Part shown: positions 10,641-23,164 of the stretch, piece by piece | How positions within the stretch are numbered: position 1 is the stretch's first letter | Layout: the number at the start of each line of letters is the position of its first letter | Source of the DNA: Pycnopodia helianthoides | Lineage: Eukaryota > Echinodermata > Asteroidea > Forcipulatida > Asteriidae | Assembly: GCA_032158295.1 (NCBI GenBank) | Contig: CM063259.1 | Coordinates: forward strand, 15,274,064-15,338,063 | Direction: 5' to 3' | Length of the DNA: 64,000 nt | Notes under the pieces: generated by a model | The model's database searches: none | The model's input: only the letters and a program-made list of their open reading frames with translations | Told to the model about the DNA's origin: nothing | Position numbers and translations under genes: made by a program

Positions 10641-13600
10641 CGGCTGTTTTGACAAAGGTTAACATTTTGTTTTGTCCAATCAGGGTCCAAGTAAGGAGTT
10701 TCCCTCCCAGGGTTTACTATTGTAAACATGGTTGGATAAAAAGTAAACCACGGGGACGAGAGGTTGATCTGTCCCTACCTTTCCCCAGACTACACAGTCC
10801 TGCCAAGTGTCTGGTTCTTCTGCTTTATCAACTCCAGTCAGTTGGTTGCCAATGTGAAACTTACCTCCAAGGAGTGTAAAACACATTACAAAAACTTAGC
10901 CATCTGATATCTGCTGACCCATATAATGGTTTCTTCTAACAAAATTGCGATATTAATAAAAAAAAATCATCCCAGAACATGTGCAATCTATTAGACAAAT
11001 TTTTGATGACGTTGTGTCGCCTGATGGTGCTGTGCTGGGAAAGTGCTTACCCCATGGTCTTTATTTTCAGCGTATTGACAAGAAAGAAACTTCTTTGTGC
11101 TCTGCGTATTATGGTAACAGAAACCCCTTTCTGGGGTTCGCCTCCTTCGTAATTCCGGCTCACTCTATTTCATAGTGCATCCACATGGTCTTCCAATATT
11201 GGCCATTGAGGATAAGTTGATCACAAGGACATACAAATTTAACCAATCAGCCAACTTCCCTCAGCGTTCTTAGTGCGCGATGACACTTTGCCCTCTGTCC
11301 TTTTCTCCGGTTTGCTTCTGTCCTGGAATAGAGCTCTCTCCCAAGTTCCTTGGATCGGGATTCCTGATGATCTTGTCAATGCGAGGGGGGTTAGTTGTAT
11401 TTTTTTTTTTTTTTTTTTTTTTTGCTGGTGCTGCTTCGTGCCAGGGGCATCTGCGAAAGCGATTCGTCGATGTTTTGCGATGGCTTTGCTTAATTGGCGC
11501 AAGTACAACTGCCGTTTAGATCATAATCGTTAAAATAGTTGGGCAGAAAGAGGACATAAAAAGGCATTTGTGTTGCTGGCAATCGGTTAACTACGTCTTA
11601 GGGGACACATCAACAACAAACCATCTGTATCTTTCTATTTATTTCTGTCAAGGCAACACTTTCAAATTAATTTAAATTTAATGGAAGAAGTATCTGGTAA
11701 ATTGGAGATATACTTAGACAGCAATAAGTACTCTTACACACGTTTGTTGTTAGTAATTCTCACATTACAATAACTCAAGTCATGTCGTTATTGTCGGGAA
11801 AAATCTGCACTTAGAAAAGAAAAATGAATTAAAGATGATCCTGACAAAGAGTTAATTATTTGAAAGTTATTTAACTATTTGGAAGTATTTCCATCAGAAA
11901 TAATGCCATGTGGATAACATATTGTCCCAAAAGAATGTCTTGTTTTTGATTTACTAAATCAAAGTAATATGAATGACGCCAAATCCCTGTTATCCACTTT
12001 TAAACTTGTCTAATTTGCTTAATTTTTAACTGGTTTGCTGTATGAAGTGCTTATTGAAAGTAGGTGGGAATGAAGTTTTTAGGAAAGTTCATTCTTTCCA
12101 TAGAAACCTGGAGTTCACCCAGTGTTATAGCAGGAATGAGAAACTTCAGACTTTAGCCTATTGCTGTCTGACCATTCAATACCATTCACTGTGGTTTTGA
12201 ATGATAGATAAACTATGTCAGCCTGCAATATGATACCATGAGGGAATGCATCAGTACACGTTAGTTCTGTGCAGTTGTGCAACCTGTACACAACCTTGGC
12301 AGTCAAATGGTTTCAAATGGTTGGTCAACTCACTGGAAAATGTTGCCAAGAGGCACTGAGAGTAGGAGGGTTTTAATCTGAATTCAGTCCCATATCACCT
12401 CGTTGAAACAAAATAGCTGTAGATTTTATCAAATTTGAAGAAATCAATCTCTTTTATCTACTTCTCTAGTGCTGAGGAGAATAATTCCAGAGGTTTCATA
12501 AAATCTTTAACTCTAGCGGCTGACAAAAGATTGAAATTTCATCATTTCAACATAACGCCTAAAATTGTGTACCAATTTCAGATCTTTGTTTCAGCAATGA
12601 CCCTCACCCCCGTTTTATTCCGAGGGAAAAGAGCAACTAAAGGTGAATCAGAATAAAAAATGTGGAAATAGCTTACAAAATATAAGATTTCAGATGATAA
12701 GCAAACGTTAATTTATATAAGAGTTTAGACTTTGTATGGTGTCCGAATTTGCTGGAAATTTAAAAACTGGGTGTTCAAATTGTTCACTTTAAAACAATAC
12801 ACTTACATGTAAGTGACAGATAAAACAGGGTGTACAAAAGACACCAAGACCCCCCTCTGGCTAACACTATGGGTGGAGTAGGTCTTCTTTGGAGTACACT
12901 ATGTCAGTAGAGGTATACAGTAGAGCATGGTGCTAGTTATTCTCAATGTTTATGACTAGCAGTGCTCTAGCCCATCAGGAGTCCATTTGTTTTTCCTGAC
13001 CATCGCTAAACATGTATTGTACCCGGAACGCAAAGTGATCATTCAAAATGGCGTTATCTAGAAATCTATGCAGTGTTTCTACCTTTAATAGGTCTATCAA
13101 CCTATAACTGTCCACAGCAATATTTACTGAAGTTCTTAACAAAGGTGAAAGACGAGTGTTTCTCCTCCTTTTGTTTTCAAGTGCTGTGAAGGTAAACAAT
13201 AATACAGTCCCATATCTAGGCTTTTATAGGCTCTGTTATGATGTCATTCAATAGGGTCTGTGTGTGGGACTTGTTTGTGTAAATGTCAGCTATTGTCCAC
13301 TGGTCAATTCATAAAGCACTATGAATGCTATGTCCACACTGCGTTTTATGGGTACTTCAGGAAAACAATGCCACCAAAGTTGACTGTGTTTGTGGTGTGT
13401 GTGTGCATAACTGTGCAGCACACATTAGTCATGGAGTCTTTGCATTCACACCTGTTGTCATGCTCAAGGTATTTCTGTTCTGGACCTGGAGGAGTCTTTA
13501 GTGGGTCGTTTCAATTTCCTGAACATGTGAACTTTACAATTTGAGTTTTTGAGAAAAGATACAGATTTTTAAAAAGGTTTTTGAGCAGGGGCAGTGAATG

Positions 13601-14084
13601 TTTGTTGTATTAGAGTGTCAATGTCATACACAACTGTTGACCGTGGGTACTTTTGGGGGAAATTTAGGCTGTAAACAAGAGTGGTCTTGCGAAATCATTT
13701 ATTTGTTGTTGATTGATATTTTGATTGATTGGATTTTTTATTGATTGATTGATCTTGATTTGTTCGTGGTAGTGATGGATTGAGGTGGGCTTCGGGAGGG
13801 GGTGATGGTAAAACCATAGTAGAATTATACTCATTGGGTAAATTTAATTTATAATTCCCCCCTTCCTATAATGAATGTATTGATGTCTATTGTTTTCCAA
13901 ACTTACTAAGCATACCCAACTTCAATTTTGCACTTAGCAGTAACCAAAATAAATCAAAGTTGGGGTGTTGAGGGACATCTGAAGTCAGTAACCCACAGAA
14001 CCCATCCGGGTTATTCCCTTCAAAATGTTTGCGTCTTGGCGGGTTACTGACCGCATGCTTTTCGGACAAAGAACATTAATGTCG
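10641..14084. other. Long non-coding stretch
   Basis: Holds a 23-bp T run (about 11401-11423), a GATT-rich patch (13700-13755) and AT-rich spacers. Translated frames show no families, and the ORFs at 11273-11533 are poly-Phe or poly-Lys artefacts of the T run. No genes or bounded repeats recognised. Confidence 0.4.
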
Positions 14085-14470
14085 ATTTCCAGCCGGAGGG
14101 AGACCCATTTCACCTTTGAACCGTTCCATTACTAGGGTTGACCTTGGCCAAGAGGTACGTGTTAATATCAATTAGTTATTTAAAGCAAGTTTGTTTAAAC
14201 GAGATATTAAATGTTCACTGAATACCACGACGTATTTCATTGTTTTCTTCCCGGCTTGATAAAAAGTGGAAACACACTACTTTAGAATCAAGAATTTATA
14301 AAAAGTTAACCAAATGTCGCCAGAATTTGTTTCAATGAGTGCGAATATTTGAATTATTAATGGTTGTTTATAAAGATAGTCCATGCTGTGAATGTTTATA
14401 ATTAAGCCGACTCACTAGACGAATAATTAACAACGGAGGCTACTGCCCTCACGTACTGACCCTATCCTCG
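14085..14470. promoter_or_regulatory. Candidate conserved non-coding island
   Basis: Starts with CCATTACTAGGGTTGACCTTGGCC, which includes an extended nuclear-receptor half site (TGACCTTGG), and continues with several homeodomain and forkhead-like cores such as GTTAATATCAATTAG, TTGTTTAAACG and ATTATTAATGG. Core density is higher than in neighbouring DNA. Not verified by alignment. Confidence 0.3.
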
Positions 14471-15055
14471 CAGATTTCTGCCGCCACTGCAAAGGTCTTT
14501 ACATTATGCCTTCAAGAAAACTCTTTTTCTGTTCCAGTTCATACTTGAGACTTAATTTGTTTTTAAATGCAGGTCTACACCCATTTGGTATAGATGAAAC
14601 AGCAAGCAAACTGTTAATTCTTTATTTGATTAACATTTAAAATGGACTTTTGAGGTGAATTCCGGTGTAGGCACGGATCCTGCTGCTGTAGAGCTTAAGG
14701 GTTCGGTCACCAAGGACTTAAAATGTCTAGACAATTTTAAAGGAGGTACACTTTCTTAAGACGTTTATCAATGTAACATTTATTTCCACTACACACAAAT
14801 AGTACAATATCTCACTTAATAAAATTACAGTGGAGGCAGAATCCAAAAAGCGGGGCTTGTGGTGGATATGCCTCGAAATAATCAAATGGAACCAAGACCT
14901 GATTTCAAATCGGGAACAGTTGCTTTTAATTTGACTTTTCTTCTTCAGTAAAATTGTTTTTAGAAACCGCTCAGAAACTGTATACTAATGACATAGGGCC
15001 CTACTTCAGGACATTGCTTAACCGCAGAATTCTGCACTTACAGGCAATAGAAAAG
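14471..15055. other. Non-coding stretch without recognised features
   Basis: AT-rich, with short frames only. I see nothing defensible here. Confidence 0.35.
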
Positions 15056-15228
15056 GATCAGGCATACCACCATAATCAGAGGCCAACGGTTTGGGTGTTG
15101 AGTTTCTGTATGTGGTGTTGGACTGAGGACTGCACTAGAAAAACTGATAATGCTTTACATGGGATCAGGAATACCACCATAATCAGAGTCCAACAGTTTG
15201 GGTGTTGAGTTTCTGTTTGATGTTGGAT
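15056..15228 (+). repeat. Two-copy tandem duplication, 106-bp period
   Basis: A 67-bp core with ACCACCATAATCAGAG and TTTGGGTGTTGAGTTTCTGT occurs at 15056-15122 and again at 15162-15228 with a handful of changes. Confidence 0.85.
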
Positions 15229-15294
15229 TTTGTTGGAGAGAGGAAGGTTCTGAAGCTTGAGCACATTTTTTCAGTGATGACACTTTTAAATGTA

Positions 15295-15512
15295 CTAAAA
15301 ATGGTCTCGATTCAAGGCCCAATTTCATCATGCTGTTAAGCTCAACAAAAATTGCTTAGTGTGTAAATATCTTGCTTAGCAGAAACAGGTTACCAGCTAA
15401 AAAAATGCTACTAAAAAATGGTCTCGATTCAAGGCCCAATTTCATCATGCTGTTAAGCTCAACAAAAATTGCTTAGTGTGTAAATATCTTGCTTAGCAGA
15501 AACAGGTTACCA
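15295..15512 (+). repeat. Two-copy tandem duplication inside a family E-like element
   Basis: 15295-15397 and 15410-15512 are nearly identical. Each holds AAGGCCCAATTTCATCATGC and TTGCTTAGCAGAAACAGGTTAC, typical of the 5' half of family E. A matching 3' half with GGCTTAGCAGAAAAACATGC lies at 15645-15740. The element was therefore duplicated and split. Confidence 0.8.
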
Positions 15513-15969
15513 TAGATTTAAAGATGTCAGCATGGTTGTTTGGAAGATAAGAAGCATCAGATTAGCATTTCTCTTGGAATGGATTTGAAGGAAGGACAGC
15601 ATTATGTACCACTCTGTAGAGAGTCTGTACCCCAATACAAAATCCCATATGACGCATATAGTTTGTGACTGGTTTTGTGCTTTTTTTGGCTTAGCAGAAA
15701 AACATGCTTAGCACCATATTCTGCTTAACAGGCCAGGTTACAAATCTCTAAAACTTTCTTCAGCTTATACTTCAACAAATATTGTCCTTCTTGGAAATTA
15801 CAAATGTTCTTGTGATCAAATTAATGAGATATTAGACTCATAGATTTAAAGATGTCAGCATGGTTGTTTGGAAGATAAGAAGCATCAGGATTAGCATTTC
15901 TCTTGGAATGGATTTGAAGGAAGGACAGCATTATGTACCACTCTGTAGAGAGTCTGTACCCCAATACAA
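15511..15969 (+). repeat. Near-identical 130-bp direct repeats
   Basis: 15511-15640 and 15839-15969 differ by about one single-base indel, so the duplication is very recent or reflects a haplotype mis-join. The 198 bp between them contains the 3' half of a family E element. Confidence 0.9.
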
Positions 15970-17639
15970 TGCACCTCTCTCAGAGAACAATCTCCTGCTG
16001 GCCTCTATCAATATTTTATCGCCATCAACTGCTCGAGCAGCCTGCTGCCCAGGGGGAAAGGAAACCTTGTTATTGGACAGGTCCCACGGGAGGAAACGGT
16101 ACACAAAAGAGGGTGTTTATGGGGCTCTGTAAGAACAAAGGGCATATCAACATGGGGTGTTACAAATGTCAAAAATGTTAACTGTCTGAAAACTCCATAG
16201 GTGGTTTTGGGGAATCTGTACACAGACCAGGTTCTTGTTGGCTGCATTAGATGGGGCATTATGAGGGCAGTTAAACACATCAGAAGGGGATTAAGTGGTC
16301 ATTAGTGAAAGGAAATGACGAAGTAGCTTGTTAACTTTGGAAGCTTGTGTGCTTACTGAAAGAGTTTGTTTTTCCAGTATTAAGGTTGGAATGATGCCTG
16401 GAGCATATGGAGGTTGGAGCAAACAAACTGCTGGAAGATTATGGCCACCTTTTTATTGGACAGAAAACAGTAAATTATGTAACCATTTGCATGCTTTTGG
16501 TATGTAAATCAAACGCTTATTTGATAAAAGAAAACAACCAAATCAAGACACTTTGGAGAGAAGAATGGGGTTGTATCTTCCTGGCATTGACACTAAGGAC
16601 AGCTCTAACCCCACTCAGTGCCACTCAACAAATCTCTCAATCTTCGCTTCAGAAAAGTGCTTCTCATTCACCTGTCTCGTCGTCCAAAAAAAAAAAGAGT
16701 TTCACCCTATATAAGTTCAAAAGTAAAGCTTTTAAAATTAGTATTGTAACTTGAAAATGAAGGTTATGAAACCCTGTTGTGTACTCTCTATCTCTCTAAA
16801 AACCGGTGCTGTACTTTTAGTCGTCATGTTTGTATTCAATATATCAAATGCATACGGAGGTTGTTGCACTTTCCGCATGACACTTTACTCTATGGCCATA
16901 AAGTAATTGTATCTTGTCAGATTGTGATAATTTGATGGTGTGCTCCTGTTTAACAGGCTCAACAGTTTATCAGGAGAAGCGTTGTGACATCTGAAACTGG
17001 TTAATGAGAAATGTAAAGATGGGCGATACTTCTTTGTCACTTTTCTTCTGACTTGATTGACCAGTGGGCGTCTTTTCTTAGGGATGGCTTTAGTTTCAGG
17101 TTTGGCTTTTTTCCCCGATTGTGGAGGTTTGAGTCCGGAGTAAGCGATTCCAGTCACGCTGTATATTTGAAGTATAGCGGCTGTTTGAGTGTCTTGTTAT
17201 TTTTGGCTGGGATGTGAGCTCTTTTTTTTTCAGAGTTCATTTTCAAGCTTGTATATACGATCGATTTTTCTTTTTTAAAATTTTTATTTTTTTAAAGATA
17301 ATTTCTGATGGTGATAATTGATAATGGTGAAGGGAAAGTTATGATTATTTTTTGGGGGAGAGTAAATTAATGATCATTCTGCTGTCAATAAATACACATT
17401 AGAATAAACCCCATGAAAAATTCATCTAAGTAGGTTGTCTTAGTGACCCCCCCCCCTCCCCCCAAAAAGAGTTAACTCTTTGTCAGGGATTTCGTGCATT
17501 TCCATATCTGGCTTATTTCGATTGCGGCAATAAAAAAAAGCAACATTGATCTGTTGAGTCTTCTAATGCTAATGTTTAGGCTTTGACTGTTCAGACGGAA
17601 CTATTTCTCTTGAGGATTGGCGCTGGTATGAACTTAACA
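15970..17639. other. Non-coding stretch with C/G homopolymers
   Basis: Mixed sequence with C-runs near 17448-17462. The 115-codon frame at 16407-16754 shows no domain and ends in Lys-rich low complexity. Nothing else recognised. Confidence 0.35.
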
Positions 17640-17950
17640 ATCAATGAGTTTTCCTATTGAATCTAGTCATCTCTTATTACTTATTATTCTTTTCATATCG
17701 GGCATTCCTCAATAAAATCTGCACACGGGTAGAAATTGATATATTTATTAAAAGTTGTCTAGCATATTTTGCAAGTGTAAAGATGTTGAGGATGCATACG
17801 GACGCGTCATCGTTCAGATACGCTTTGAAATTGAAAGATACCCAACTGATAAGCAAATAACCGATGCATTGGGTCTTAATTGTCACCGACAGACTGAACA
17901 GTCACCTGACTCACTTGTAGTCTGGCCCTTGCTGTGTGCACCATCCCAGT
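17640..17950. promoter_or_regulatory. Candidate non-coding island
   Basis: CpG-containing unique sequence (GGATGCATACGGACGCGTCA near 17790) with TAAT cores between AT-rich flanks. Weak, texture-based call. Confidence 0.2.
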
Positions 17951-18006
17951 AATCAACTATATATAGCGCAACGTCCAGTGGGACCATTATTTCAGAGACG
18001 GGGTGT

Positions 18007-18370
18007 AAATTGCCGGTATGTGACAGACTGCATATAAGGTTTCCAATGGGGGGAAGGGGAGGGGGAGGGGGAAGGGGAGGGGGTGGGGGGTGGGGGTGGG
18101 GAGGAGATCTTCTTGAAGATGCCTCGGCATCACTTGTTGTCTTGTGACGTTCAAGAGATACATTTGACCATGTGCTGAGAATGACGACTAGTATATAAGC
18201 TGATGACGTTCATCCTGGTGTTTGAAAATGTTGCCTGAAGCTTCTTCCCTTAAAGGGTTACGCATCATTGGTTTTCAGAAGAGCAAATCCATTCTTATTC
18301 TGTAGTTGTTAATAAATTGCCGATATGCGACAGACTATATGATTTCCGGGGAGGGGGGGGGGAGGGGTAG
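18007..18370 (+). repeat. Duplicated G-rich module with G-quadruplex potential
   Basis: TAAATTGCCG.TATG.GACAGACT precedes a G-rich run in both copies (18007-18104 and 18311-18366). The first run (18048-18104) has many GGGG blocks separated by A or T and is the best quadruplex candidate in the window. The 304-bp spacing indicates a local duplication. Confidence 0.75.
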
Positions 18371-20584
18371 GATGTGCCAAAGAAATTTTAAAAAACTTGA
18401 GTGAAAATGGCATCATAATGTTTATACAATACCAATAGGTTCATGGTATTACCAATCCCTCAAATTAGCATTTCATATACCTTGCCTGATGTGGTAGAGG
18501 GTGTGTCCCCCCCCCAATAACAATTAAATTTGTTTTCCCTTAACATACTTTTTTCATCTTGTATATAAGTACTCCTCTAAATAGGAAGGTTGGGGGGGGG
18601 AACATGTCATTTCAAGACTCCGCAAATCACTGTTCCTGATTTTGATTTGCAGCATGGAGAAAGAATATTGCAGCGGCCAAAGTGATCACCACTAGTAGAA
18701 GAAAATGCATAAAATTTCAGACAAAACAGAAAAATGTTTTAATAATGCAGCTTAGTGTCACATTCAGGTTGAGTGAATCATGATGGTTAAATTGTGTGTT
18801 TATTGAGAACTAGAAGATTATAGAAAGAAACAAGTCTTCCTTGCCCATGATCTTTTAAAAAAACTTTCTATAAACACACAATTGGGCTTACACAGGGGCC
18901 TGTATGACACTCTCCTCTAAATACTACATCATGGTAGGAGGTAGAGTCTCAAGACGCTAGGGTGCAACATCAGTTGCTACATTCAAGCATGGAGCTATAC
19001 AGACTCAAGTAATGTAGCATTGAGATTAAGTGATAAGGCGACACACTGTTTTTCAGCCCAAACCCCATGTGGCTTTCCCATTCAAGGGGTCAGTAGGTCA
19101 ACTGTACCACCATTGTTTTAAGTCTCAGTCATCTGTTTACAATAACTCCAACAGGTGAATGACATCTCTGGGTTGTGGGATAATGTCATAATTAAATACT
19201 TGTTTGTCTCAGTGTAACAAGTAGGGCCTGGGGGTAGAAACATCTGTGATTAAACATGTGGGAGTGGTTGTTAAGACAACAGGGGGGTTCAGTTCTGATG
19301 GCTGGTGATATAACTTCCTGCCTCCTGTTACTCTAATCGTCCAGAGAAATTAACTTCTGCACTGGACTATGTAGGTATCAAGGAGCATGGAGGAAGATGC
19401 AACGAGACTGAGACGGCATGGTTCATTTGTGTTCACCTTCTCTTTTTAAAATTTGGAAATTCCTTGTGCTTTTATTTTTTTCAAAAAGACTGATCCTTGT
19501 AATTGTTGCTGTTCTGTTTGTAGGTCATTGGCATCTAAGAATCGCAGGATGACATCATGAGGCCAAAGGTCAACCCCTACCGGTAGGAGTCACTGGTATG
19601 CGACTCAAGGACACTTTCTGTGAAACAGAGGGGCTTGGGAGCCAGGATCTCCTAGATTGGATGTGAGTAGCAATGGGGAAAGTTTTACCCTCTCTTTTAT
19701 GTAATTATTATGGGAAACCACAGGGTCCGGCCTGCAAAAACAGTTTGTAAGTTGAATAGTGTGATGAAAAATGAAAACAGGTGATTTGAATCAACTGGAT
19801 CGGGAAGGTTTTTTTTTTACTTTGGGCTGCTGTGGATACTTTCTTAGTGGACAGAAGATTTAGCCCTGACTGACGCATGATGTAGTGATTGTTAAGTACC
19901 ACACTGACTACAGAGCAAAGTAGTTTTTAAATGCATTTTCTTTTCAAGGGTGAATGACCATTTGGACATTCCCCCGCTTGAAGGTAAACCTTGAGTTTCA
20001 CAAAGGCATGCCTGGAACTACACCGAAGACTGTCTTTGCCTCTGCTCTGCTGCCCTTGGCATTGGTCTTATTGCCTCTAAAAATAGTCCCTCATGCCCAA
20101 ACTTCATCCAGCTGCTTTAACTGGGGAATTGCTTGACAAATTGGTATGCTAAGCAAAAGGATGTGTTGGACCAGTTACAAGCAATGGCTGGTTTGCTAAG
20201 CGTTATCACAAATAACCATAGAGAAAGGATTTTTAACCTAGGAATTTCACAATGCCCTTTGAAAAACTTGAAAGGAAAATATTATTATGATCATTTTGCT
20301 AAACTTCATACCCCTTCATGATTGAAGTTCCTTGAAGATAAATGTCCCAAACAATAACCTCCAATACTGATGATGAATTCTTTTTATGAATAAACAAGAT
20401 TCTTTTAAAAATTGAAATGTCCTCACAAAAATGATGGCTGATTTTTTTGTTTGAAGCAGTTTCAAAATGTTTTACCTGTTGCAAAAACTTTTGTGATACA
20501 CAGTGCTACTGGTTGATTTGTTTTTAATTTCGTAAATTTCTGTGATTATTTGAAATTGAAGAAGATATGAATAATGTGTTCATC
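18371..20584. other. Non-coding stretch with one inverted repeat
   Basis: ATTGTGTGTTTAT at 18791 pairs with ATAAACACACAAT at 18870-18882, about 65 bp apart, which may be the ends of a tiny element of about 95 bp. Further along only short frames and homopolymers occur. An exon-like interval around 19525-19560 was not convincing. Confidence 0.4.
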
Positions 20585-20840
20585 CGTTCAAGCCGATGGC
20601 ATCTTCTGAATCCCCTTTATGCGATTCTTTTGTGGCCGTGGAGACGGCATTTGTTCCTCCCATACCAAACCAGCATGACCAGACAGATCAATACTGTGAG
20701 CTTGCATCACACCCTGGCATTTTAATCGGCAACAATTTACGGGGCAATTAATTCCCTCCCGGAGGAAACTAAAGAAACTCTGGAGAACAAAAATAGTTCC
20801 GAGGACCAACTGTCCGCGGGTTGGAATGCCGACAGCACGC
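20585..20840. promoter_or_regulatory. Candidate conserved non-coding island
   Basis: Complex unique sequence with GGCATTTTAATCGGCAACAA and GGGGCAATTAATTCCCTCC near 20717-20760, including an ACAAT SOX-like core and a palindromic homeodomain core AATTAATT. Texture-based. Confidence 0.3.
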
Positions 20841-22479
20841 CAGTCCCGTGTCGCTGAAGAAGCGTTTGTTCTGAACAGTTGGTCACCACATTGGTAGTGT
20901 GAATAGAGTCAGAAGATGGACAAGGGATAAGAAGAGCTGTTTAAGACACAGCTTCCCCCCTCTTGGATGTTGTCAGTTTACTCAAGGAGCCAATAACTGC
21001 TCCACGTGGGAGCGACAGCAGTCTCTCTGAGACACAACATATTTTCTCGTTAGCTGGGAGAGGAGAGTTTTTTCAGGTCGTGACACTTAAGAGGCTAGAG
21101 ATTTAGGAACTTTGGGATTGCTGGATTATGCAATGTGATAAAGTATATGGCATCTTGCTGGGTTGTGTTGCATGTACTGCTTCTCTTGTGTATAGGTTAG
21201 TTATGGCTTTTGTTCTTCAACAAAAGGTAGTTTTTTTTCCCTGTGGATTTAATAATTTTTGTTAATTCAGACATGTATTTGTGCTGACTTTTGGGTGTTG
21301 TATTATCTGAAAAACACTCTTATTTATAATAATCTTGATCTCTGTGCTGTTTAAAAAAAAATTGTTACATCTGCTATGCATGTATCATTTTTTGCTTGTA
21401 AGTTTTTTAAAAACACTTTTCAATTTTACCACAATTCAAAACTTTATTCTTTATGATCCAAACTGTCACCAGGTGCAGAGTATTTACAAACCAAATCAAA
21501 TGGTCAAACCAAAAAAAAAGAAAAAAAAAGAAAGCAGTTTAGTGTTTTTGTCTTGTGGATACACGCATTATTAGTCGGACATTTCATTGGTGATAAAACA
21601 ATGTGCCCCTAGGCCTTACATTTCCGGCCAACTAATACCTCCAAAAATGGTGTAGTAATTTGGATTGAATTCTGTGAGTCGTGGTGGAGAGGTTATACGA
21701 TGTCATCGGGGCGTGGGCTCCCTGTTTGACTCCAATCTATCTTATCATGAAGCGTGCGGCGCTCACCGTCAGAGCTCCTTCTGTTTTTATTCCCTGGTCC
21801 TCCAGTTTATGGTGTCGTCATCCGTGGTAGTAGAGGGGGGTGTATAGGCCAGAGTAGGATTGTCCGCAACGCTGAAGGGTCACTGCCCTATATATTTGTG
21901 GAGTGGACGCATTGTGCTTTTTGGGGGCATAGTCACGGCCTCCAATGGTTAGGGGCAGGGCTTTTAGTTCATACTGAGAAATGTTTGCAGGGAACTTTAT
22001 TTCTGTCGTGGTGGTGACAACTGGTGTAGAGTTTTTGTGTCTCTTAGAATGAGTTAAGATCTAAATGTGTGTTTGCAGTTTGACTCGATCTCAGAGTAAA
22101 TTTCTGTCTTTAGATTAAGTTTAGATTCATATTTGAAGGTTTACCCAACAAATTTTTCAAATGTTTCTTCTCAAATTTACCATCTAATTGGAGGAAAGTT
22201 TCAAATGTTTTTGAGTTGAATACTGGAGGACTAGAATGTGTATACTTTTCCAAAAAAACATTATAGTATCTAACGTAAATGGTTTGGATGAAGTCATAAT
22301 GTGTACGAATAAAAAAACTTAACAAAATTTACTAGTCCTACATCTTTAATGTTCAGACGTGCTTTTAAACATTGATGTAGGCCTAATATAGAGAAATGCA
22401 ACTACTTAGTTCAGTTTTTGATTAGTTTGTACATATCCCAGATCATCCAAGCTATGGTTTTTCCCCCGCACCCAATCCA
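20841..22479. other. Non-coding stretch
   Basis: A-rich patch at 21510-21535 and several short frames. The 21665-22017 area has overlapping ORFs without recognisable domains. No clear features. Confidence 0.35.
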
Positions 22480-22745
22480 GGATGATTGAAGAGTAATTTG
22501 TGCATTTTCCTTGATCTACAAAGACATTTAGACCCTTAATGCGACAATGCCTTTGACACACTTTGAACCCGAGCAAGTGTTGAGCGTCTTATGACTCCAA
22601 TTCAACCAAAGTCACGTACATTGCAATTGTAGGGTACCCCATCCTGTTCTGTTCACTACCACTTCAACCCCTACAATCACACCAATTAGTAATTGTCAGG
22701 TTTGTTTGGGTGTCACGACCAGAAGTAGTTGTGTCAGTTAATACG
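22480..22745. promoter_or_regulatory. Candidate conserved non-coding island
   Basis: Contains GTACATTGCAATTGTAGGG and CCTACAATCACACCAATTAG followed by TAATTGTCAGG. CTACAAT is inverted relative to ATTGTAG 40 bp earlier, giving paired SOX-like ATTGT cores. Unique sequence directly before a family A element. Confidence 0.3.
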
Positions 22746-22860
22746 GATGCCAGTGGCAGTAGAATAATATCGGAAGTCAGTCTAATTCAGCAGTTTCAGG
22801 GTTCAAGGAATTCCTTTTGCAAAATCAAACCAAGTATATACCATTATTAGGATGAAATAT

Positions 22861-23020
22861 CAGGCCTGGAATTTCATCTTTGAAAGGGCAAGGCCATTTT
22901 CATTTTGCAAAGGGCACTTCCATTGGAAAATCTATAGGATACTTTTGAAGGAGCACCAAGGCCAATACCAGGGGCAACAGAGACCATGGCCTTCGTGGCC
23001 TCCGTGTAATTCCAGGCCTG
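22861..23020. mobile_element. Miniature inverted-repeat element, family A, copy 2
   Basis: A 160-bp relative of 4128-4294 in the same orientation. Ends CAGGCCTGGAATT and AATTCCAGGCCTG are perfect 13-bp inverted repeats. The flanking direct duplication is AAATAT (22855-22860 and 23021-23026). Interior matches copy 1 over most of its length, including the CATTGGAAAATCT and CACCAAGGCCAA segments. Confidence 0.9.
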
Positions 23021-23114
23021 AAATATATACTTTTCAAACTGTTATTTAGTACTACAATAATACAAAATCCTTACTGTACAAGTTCAAACACCCTCCCCCA
23101 ACCTGGCCCCCATT

Positions 23115-23164
23115 CTAGTTCCTAGGTCCTAGGTCCTAGTTCCTAGTTCCTAGTTCCTAGTTCC
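23115..23164 (+). repeat. 7-bp microsatellite-like array
   Basis: About seven tandem copies of CTAGTTC with GTC/TTC variants. Confidence 0.9.
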
